A DNA stretch of 64,000 nt, from positions 62,001 to 126,000 of the forward strand of contig CAYOEV010000001.1 of NCBI GenBank assembly GCA_964403075.1. The letters are read 5' to 3'. Each line of letters begins with the position of its first letter. Positions within the stretch are counted from its first letter, which is position 1. Both the position numbers and the translations under genes were made by a program. Origin of the DNA: CAYOEV01 sp964403075. Its GTDB lineage: Bacteria > Bacteroidota > Bacteroidia > Cytophagales > Cyclobacteriaceae. A model generated the notes under the pieces. The model saw nothing but the letters and a program-made list of their open reading frames with translations, did no database searches and was not told the DNA's origin. Positions 60,279 through 64,000 of the stretch are shown here, piece after piece.

Positions 60279-62093
60279 ATGCATACATGGAAATATCAGC
60301 GATACGATAAATCTGATTATTCACGCGTGCCTAACGCCCCGGGCGTCTATAAATATCTTAACACGGCCAAAGACATCATCTACGTAGGGAAAGCAAAAGA
60401 TCTTAGAAAGCGCGTCAGTAGCTATTTCGTACCGTCTGCCAAACACTCCGTCAAGACCGCCCGATTGGTGCATGAGACCCGTCAAATAGAATTTGTCATT
60501 GTTCCCTCGGAGTATGAGGCACTGGTGCTTGAGAATGAGCTTATCAAGGAAAATCAACCAAAATATAATATCAACTTAAAGGATGGCAAAAGCTACCCAA
60601 GCATCTGCATTACACGTGAACGCTTTCCAAGGGTTTTCCCCACGCGTAGAATAATACCTGACCAGGGAGAATACTTTGGCCCCTTCACCTCCGTGCGCGC
60701 GATGAATGGCATCCTGGATCTGATCAAAAAATGGTATAAACTCCGAACTTGCAATTTCAACCTTTCCGAAAAAAATGTGAACAATGGCAAATTCAAAGTA
60801 TGCCTGGAGTACCACCTCGAAAACTGTAAGGGTCCATGCGAGGGGCTTCAGGATGAGCGCTCTTATAACGAAGACATCGAACAAATTCGACACATTTTGA
60901 AAGGTCATCTCGGTCCGGTCAAAAATCACATCAAACAGCAAATGTCTGAAGCCGTAGAAAGCTTACAATTTGAACGGGCACAGTTTCTCAAGAATCGCCT
61001 GACCTCACTGGATAAATTTCAGACCCGTTCATTGGTGGCTAACCCAAAAATTTCCCAATTGGACGTATTCTCCATTACCTCTGAAAAACAAACCTCGTAC
61101 GTCAACTTTATGAAGATCGAGGAAGGCGGAATCCGGCTCTCTGAAACCATAGAAGTACAGCGCAAAATGGATGAATCTGAAGCGGAGATTTTATCTCTGG
61201 TTATGTTCAATCTGCGTAAACGGTTCGGAAGCACAAACACACAAATCGTTGCGAACATACAAGTGGAGACCTGGGATGATGTTACGCTCACCGTCCCTAA
61301 AATTGGCGACAAAAGAAAATTGATCGAACTCTCACTGAAAAATGTCAAATTCTACAAAAAACAGAGCCTGGAAAAAACACCCCCCAGAGAAAACAAAGTT
61401 TTGGAGCAATTGAAAGAGGCGCTTCGGCTTCAAGAACTACCGCAACACATCGAATGTTTTGATAACTCCAACATTCAAGGCAGCGATCCAGTCGCAGCCA
61501 TGGTTTGTTTCAAAAATGGGAAACCGGCCAAAAAAGACTATCGAAAATTCCATGTAAAAACTGTGGAAGGCCCAAATGATTTCGCGTCGATGACAGAAAT
61601 AGTAGCCAGGCGCTATGGTAGACTGTTGAGTGAAAATCAAGCACTCCCTCAACTAATTGTCATTGATGGGGGCAAAGGACAATTAAGCGCCGCAGTTGAA
61701 GCGCTCCAACAACTTGACCTATACGGTAAGGTGCCCATCATCGGCATAGCGAAAAGATTAGAAGAAATATATGTACCAGAAGATCCCTATCCGATACATA
61801 TATCTAAGAAATCACCCTCATTGCGCCTCATTCAACACCTGCGAGATGAAGCCCACCGCTTTGCCATTAGCTTCCACCGCGATTCACGAAGTAAAGGCCA
61901 AATCAGTTCTATCCTGGATCACGCACCAGGAATAGGAGACAAAAGCAAAGAAAAGCTGCTAACTACTTTCAAAAGCATGCAGCGAATCAAACAAGCAGGG
62001 ATTACAGATCTCGCCGCAGCCGTGGGTCTCAAAAAGGCACAGGACCTTTACGCCTATCTGCACGAAGACAAAAAAAGGGATCAGCAAAGCTGA
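60279..62093 (+). CDS. uvrC: Excinuclease ABC subunit C
   Basis: 604 residues, nucleotide excision repair nuclease that cuts on both sides of a lesion. GIY-YIG-type N-terminal domain (PGVYKYLNTAKDIIYVGKAKDLR, read GVY-YVG), Cys cluster EYHLENCKGPCEG, UVR domain near 205-240, an RNase-H-like second nuclease (ECFDNSNIQGSDPVAAMV, VIDGGKGQLSAA) and C-terminal helix-hairpin-helix. Its last codons form the terminator for the opposite gld operon. Confidence 0.96.
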   Translation: MHTWKYQRYDKSDYSRVPNAPGVYKYLNTAKDIIYVGKAKDLRKRVSSYFVPSAKHSVKTARLVHETRQIEFVIVPSEYEALVLENELIKENQPKYNINLKDGKSYPSICITRERFPRVFPTRRIIPDQGEYFGPFTSVRAMNGILDLIKKWYKLRTCNFNLSEKNVNNGKFKVCLEYHLENCKGPCEGLQDERSYNEDIEQIRHILKGHLGPVKNHIKQQMSEAVESLQFERAQFLKNRLTSLDKFQTRSLVANPKISQLDVFSITSEKQTSYVNFMKIEEGGIRLSETIEVQRKMDESEAEILSLVMFNLRKRFGSTNTQIVANIQVETWDDVTLTVPKIGDKRKLIELSLKNVKFYKKQSLEKTPPRENKVLEQLKEALRLQELPQHIECFDNSNIQGSDPVAAMVCFKNGKPAKKDYRKFHVKTVEGPNDFASMTEIVARRYGRLLSENQALPQLIVIDGGKGQLSAAVEALQQLDLYGKVPIIGIAKRLEEIYVPEDPYPIHISKKSPSLRLIQHLRDEAHRFAISFHRDSRSKGQISSILDHAPGIGDKSKEKLLTTFKSMQRIKQAGITDLAAAVGLKKAQDLYAYLHEDKKRDQQS

Positions 62094-62098
62094 TCCCT
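62070..62098 (-). terminator. Intrinsic terminator of the gldM-gldN transcript, inside uvrC
   Basis: On the minus strand AGGGATCAGC / GCTGATCCCT form a perfect 10-pair stem with a TTT loop (62076-62098), followed by seven Ts (62070-62076 side). It begins 24 bases after the gldN stop. On the plus strand the same bases are the last uvrC codons and stop. Confidence 0.85.
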
Positions 62099-62121
62099 CA
62101 AACAGACAATGTGTAATTGGC

Positions 62122-62934
62122 TCAATACTCCCAAAGCTCACTTTCTCGCTCCATGAGATCATACTCGTATTGTTGTTGAATGACCACTGCTTTCAACGGA
62201 TCATTTCCGATTTCTCTCTCATGTTTCTTTCGTAATGTCACATTCTCATTGTTAGAAACCTTTACGATAGGGGCACGAAACATACGCAACTCAAAGGCAT
62301 CACTTAAGTTCATACTCATGGCCTTGTTCTGGTCATTGTACCAAATGGCCCGATCTGCAAAGGTCGTACGGAATAACTCGATGGCCTCTTCATATTTGAA
62401 ATATACCTTCTTCTGTCCGTCAAATCGGATATCGTACAAATCTGTGGTAGTTCGCGTCTTCGGAATGGTTGCCCCAAGACTTTGTATGTAATAATAAACC
62501 CTGGAACGATTCCGATCAAAAATCATGTCTTCTTGTATCTCAACCACTGAGAAGGCCTCACCCGGTATTTTCACCGCAGAATCGATCTGTACTATGGCCG
62601 AAAATGGATCTTCCGGATCCTCCAGTCGGTCAATTTTCTTAAGTACACTTGTTTGTAATTCCCATTCCTCATCTGTCATGGGATTCAAACAGCTATCAGA
62701 CCTGTACGCCTTGATCAAACCTTTTTCTACCGCTTCGAAAAGCAAACGAGTAATCTCAGCATTCTTGGAAAAGAAAGGTCTATTCTGCCTTTCCGTCAAA
62801 TTCATTCTCCTCCATAAGATCTTTTTGAACATCACATAGTGATCCGGCACTATTGGCTTGTTCAGTATTTCCTGTGCATCTGCACAAAAAATCATCCCGA
62901 TCATTAGAAGGATTGCATAACCTGTTTTTTTCAT
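62122..62934 (-). CDS. gldN: Gliding motility / type IX secretion protein GldN
   Basis: About 270 residues. Signal peptide MKKTGYAILLMIGMIFCADA, then the GldN/PorN body with NKPIVPDHYVMFKKILWRRMNLTERQN, a family opening, and PLKAVVIQQQYEYDLMERESELWEY at the end. GldN forms a periplasmic ring with GldK. I choose the ATG at 62934 because Lys residues follow it directly; an ATG three codons upstream (62943) is equally possible. The gene follows gldM by under 30 bases. Confidence 0.9.
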   Translation of the reverse strand: MKKTGYAILLMIGMIFCADAQEILNKPIVPDHYVMFKKILWRRMNLTERQNRPFFSKNAEITRLLFEAVEKGLIKAYRSDSCLNPMTDEEWELQTSVLKKIDRLEDPEDPFSAIVQIDSAVKIPGEAFSVVEIQEDMIFDRNRSRVYYYIQSLGATIPKTRTTTDLYDIRFDGQKKVYFKYEEAIELFRTTFADRAIWYNDQNKAMSMNLSDAFELRMFRAPIVKVSNNENVTLRKKHEREIGNDPLKAVVIQQQYEYDLMERESELWEY

Positions 62935-62961
62935 ACCTCCCATTTGTTTGACTAACCTTAA

Positions 62962-64000
62962 TTAATACAACGGAATGTTCAAATACTGCTCAAACCGCTT
63001 GAAGTTTTCAACTTTACCTTGGAAATTTTTACGCACGAGCCCTCGGATTTCAACTGATAGATAATCCCCTTTTCTCGCCTGCGAAGCTATTCTCGATAAA
63101 TTCACCCGCCCATTGCTGAAAGGCACCTGAGACACAGCAGAACCTGCGCTAACCAGTGAAACCACGCCAGATGTCACGGCGAAATTGGCATCAGCTCCGT
63201 GATCTGCTCGGAAGTCCGCGTCAGCCAATGCATCAATGCGTAAGGCATTTGTTTTCGCAGGCATGCCTTTTTTCAAATCCACGTATTTACCGTTGGCATA
63301 TGGCCGAATAGCCGGTGCAGGAATTTCCTTCACATTGAATTCCTTGGTTCCAATCCGTTGACCACCATTACTGACTGTTAAAACAAATTTCTTGCCCTGT
63401 GTTGGAATGAGGTTTACTTCACCCACACCGCTTCCACTTACCGTACGTCCTCCCGAAGCGGAAAAAGACGGGTTGTAATTACCTGTAAGGCCAGGTACAT
63501 CTACCCGGACTTTATTGGCACAATTTCGATACAAAGAGACCGCAGTCGCCGAACTTATAACTATGGCCGGAGGGACCACAAAATATTCAATATTACTCGT
63601 AAAAGTGGTGTCACCCTTGGCTGATGGAACGGTAATCTCCGCTTTAAAAATCTTCTTTTTTACCCCATTGCCAACACTCTCCCCTCCACTGAGATCAGTT
63701 GTAAAAGACACTTTACCCACACCAGAGGTAGGATCTACCTCTACAGGCTGACCATTTCTGGTCATCCTGGGGGTGACGCCTTTGGCAGAGGCGGCGATAA
63801 ACATGTCTGCCTCGTAAGGGCTCCCTGCTACCACGTATCTTGCAATGGGATTTACTACCGGTTTGATGTCGTCAAAGGTGAAACCCAAACCCGTTTGGTT
63901 TTTAAGGTGTTCCATGACCCTGGATTCGTAATTAAAAATCTGCGCTTCATACTCACTGACCGTAGCCAGTCCTGCATGGGTAGGCGCATTTTCAAACGCC
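62962..64000 (-). CDS. gldM: Gliding motility / type IX secretion motor protein GldM, N-terminus cut
   Basis: 346 residues to the right edge; the full family is about 510. The frame continues past the internal ATG at 63915 into FENAPTHAGLATVSEYEAQI (then base 64000), matching the region just after the GldM membrane helix. Ig-like periplasmic domains follow: EADMFIAASAKGVTPRMTRNG, YFVVPPAIVISSATAVSLY and GGRTVSGSGVGEVNL. GldM forms the rotary proton-driven shaft with GldL. gldL is expected beyond the window. Confidence 0.92.
   Translation of the reverse strand, partial: AFENAPTHAGLATVSEYEAQIFNYESRVMEHLKNQTGLGFTFDDIKPVVNPIARYVVAGSPYEADMFIAASAKGVTPRMTRNGQPVEVDPTSGVGKVSFTTDLSGGESVGNGVKKKIFKAEITVPSAKGDTTFTSNIEYFVVPPAIVISSATAVSLYRNCANKVRVDVPGLTGNYNPSFSASGGRTVSGSGVGEVNLIPTQGKKFVLTVSNGGQRIGTKEFNVKEIPAPAIRPYANGKYVDLKKGMPAKTNALRIDALADADFRADHGADANFAVTSGVVSLVSAGSAVSQVPFSNGRVNLSRIASQARKGDYLSVEIRGLVRKNFQGKVENFKRFEQYLNIPLY

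Noticed and set aside
1..64000. CRISPR arrays, insertion sequences, prophage, toxin-antitoxin or defence islands
   Set aside because: Read for direct repeats, transposases, integrases and known defence domains; none found. The window is mostly core genome.

Overview
The window is a gene-dense piece of chromosome from a member of the Bacteroidota, most likely a gliding, aerobic, probably marine Cytophagales-type bacterium. This is inferred from family content, not from any search. The main clues are gldM and gldN at the right edge, PorE-like and PorW/SprE-like type IX secretion genes, a SecD-SecF fusion, an ATP synthase operon lacking beta and epsilon, a DUF4783 gene beside nadC, and promoters of the Bacteroidota type (TTTG, about 20 bases, TAnnTTTG). 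I see no phage, insertion sequence, CRISPR array or obvious horizontally acquired island. No gene-free gap exceeds about 160 bases.

Layout. 1-3.6 kb: tryptophan/kynurenine catabolism (kynU cut by the left edge, 3-hydroxyanthranilate dioxygenase, an atypical SDR protein, 2-aminomuconate semialdehyde dehydrogenase). 3.6-7.6 kb: a zinc-ribbon membrane protein, an M19 dipeptidase, an exported CarboxypepD_reg-like protein, and an ArsR-type regulator coupled to a HAD phosphatase. 7.6-11.9 kb: proline catabolism (pruA), recX, and the group nadC - YcxB-like - DUF4783. 11.9-20.2 kb: gpmI - lipoprotein - ABC exporter, terC, purEK, rdgB-udk. 20.2-24.1 kb: secDF and an unknown membrane-anchored protein. 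24.2-31.2 kb: a tightly overlapping minus-strand set manA-lipB-unknown-exonuclease-rnr, yraN, DUF456 and purM. 31.2-35.9 kb: a PorE-like OmpA lipoprotein and a heterodisulfide-reductase-like iron-sulfur pair with a small unknown protein. 36 kb: tRNA-Phe with clear promoter and terminator. 36-48.6 kb: hydrolase, DinB-like, DUF547, rluB-like, scpB, dksA-like, lipoprotein asparaginase plus PLP decarboxylase, a lamin-tail surface protein, asd, and two methyltransferases with a UbiA-like membrane protein. 48.6-55.4 kb: LytM peptidase - bactofilin - atpZ - atpI-like - atpB-E-F-H-A-G. 55.4-64 kb: PorW/SprE-like, PBP1A, uvrC, gldN, gldM (cut by the right edge).

Working together. HAAO and KynU bracket 3-hydroxyanthranilate; its product can go to quinolinate and then, through NadC, to NAD, or to aminomuconate through the dehydrogenase. 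GldM/GldN, PorE-like and PorW/SprE-like proteins are parts of one secretion/gliding machine. The cell-envelope genes (LytM, bactofilin, PBP1A) sit beside the ATP synthase operon and the PorW-like gene.

The most distinctive feature is architectural. Coding density is extreme: four convergent gene pairs share the same four bases CTAA as their two stop codons, two divergent genes share start bases (CATG), an intrinsic terminator for the gld operon lies inside the last codons of uvrC, and some promoters lie so close to the ATG that leaderless transcripts are likely. I found no clearly new defence or mobile system. The best candidates for undescribed function are the Hdr-like membrane module, the catalytically altered SDR coupled to aminomuconate semialdehyde dehydrogenase, and the UbiA-like/methyltransferase pair.
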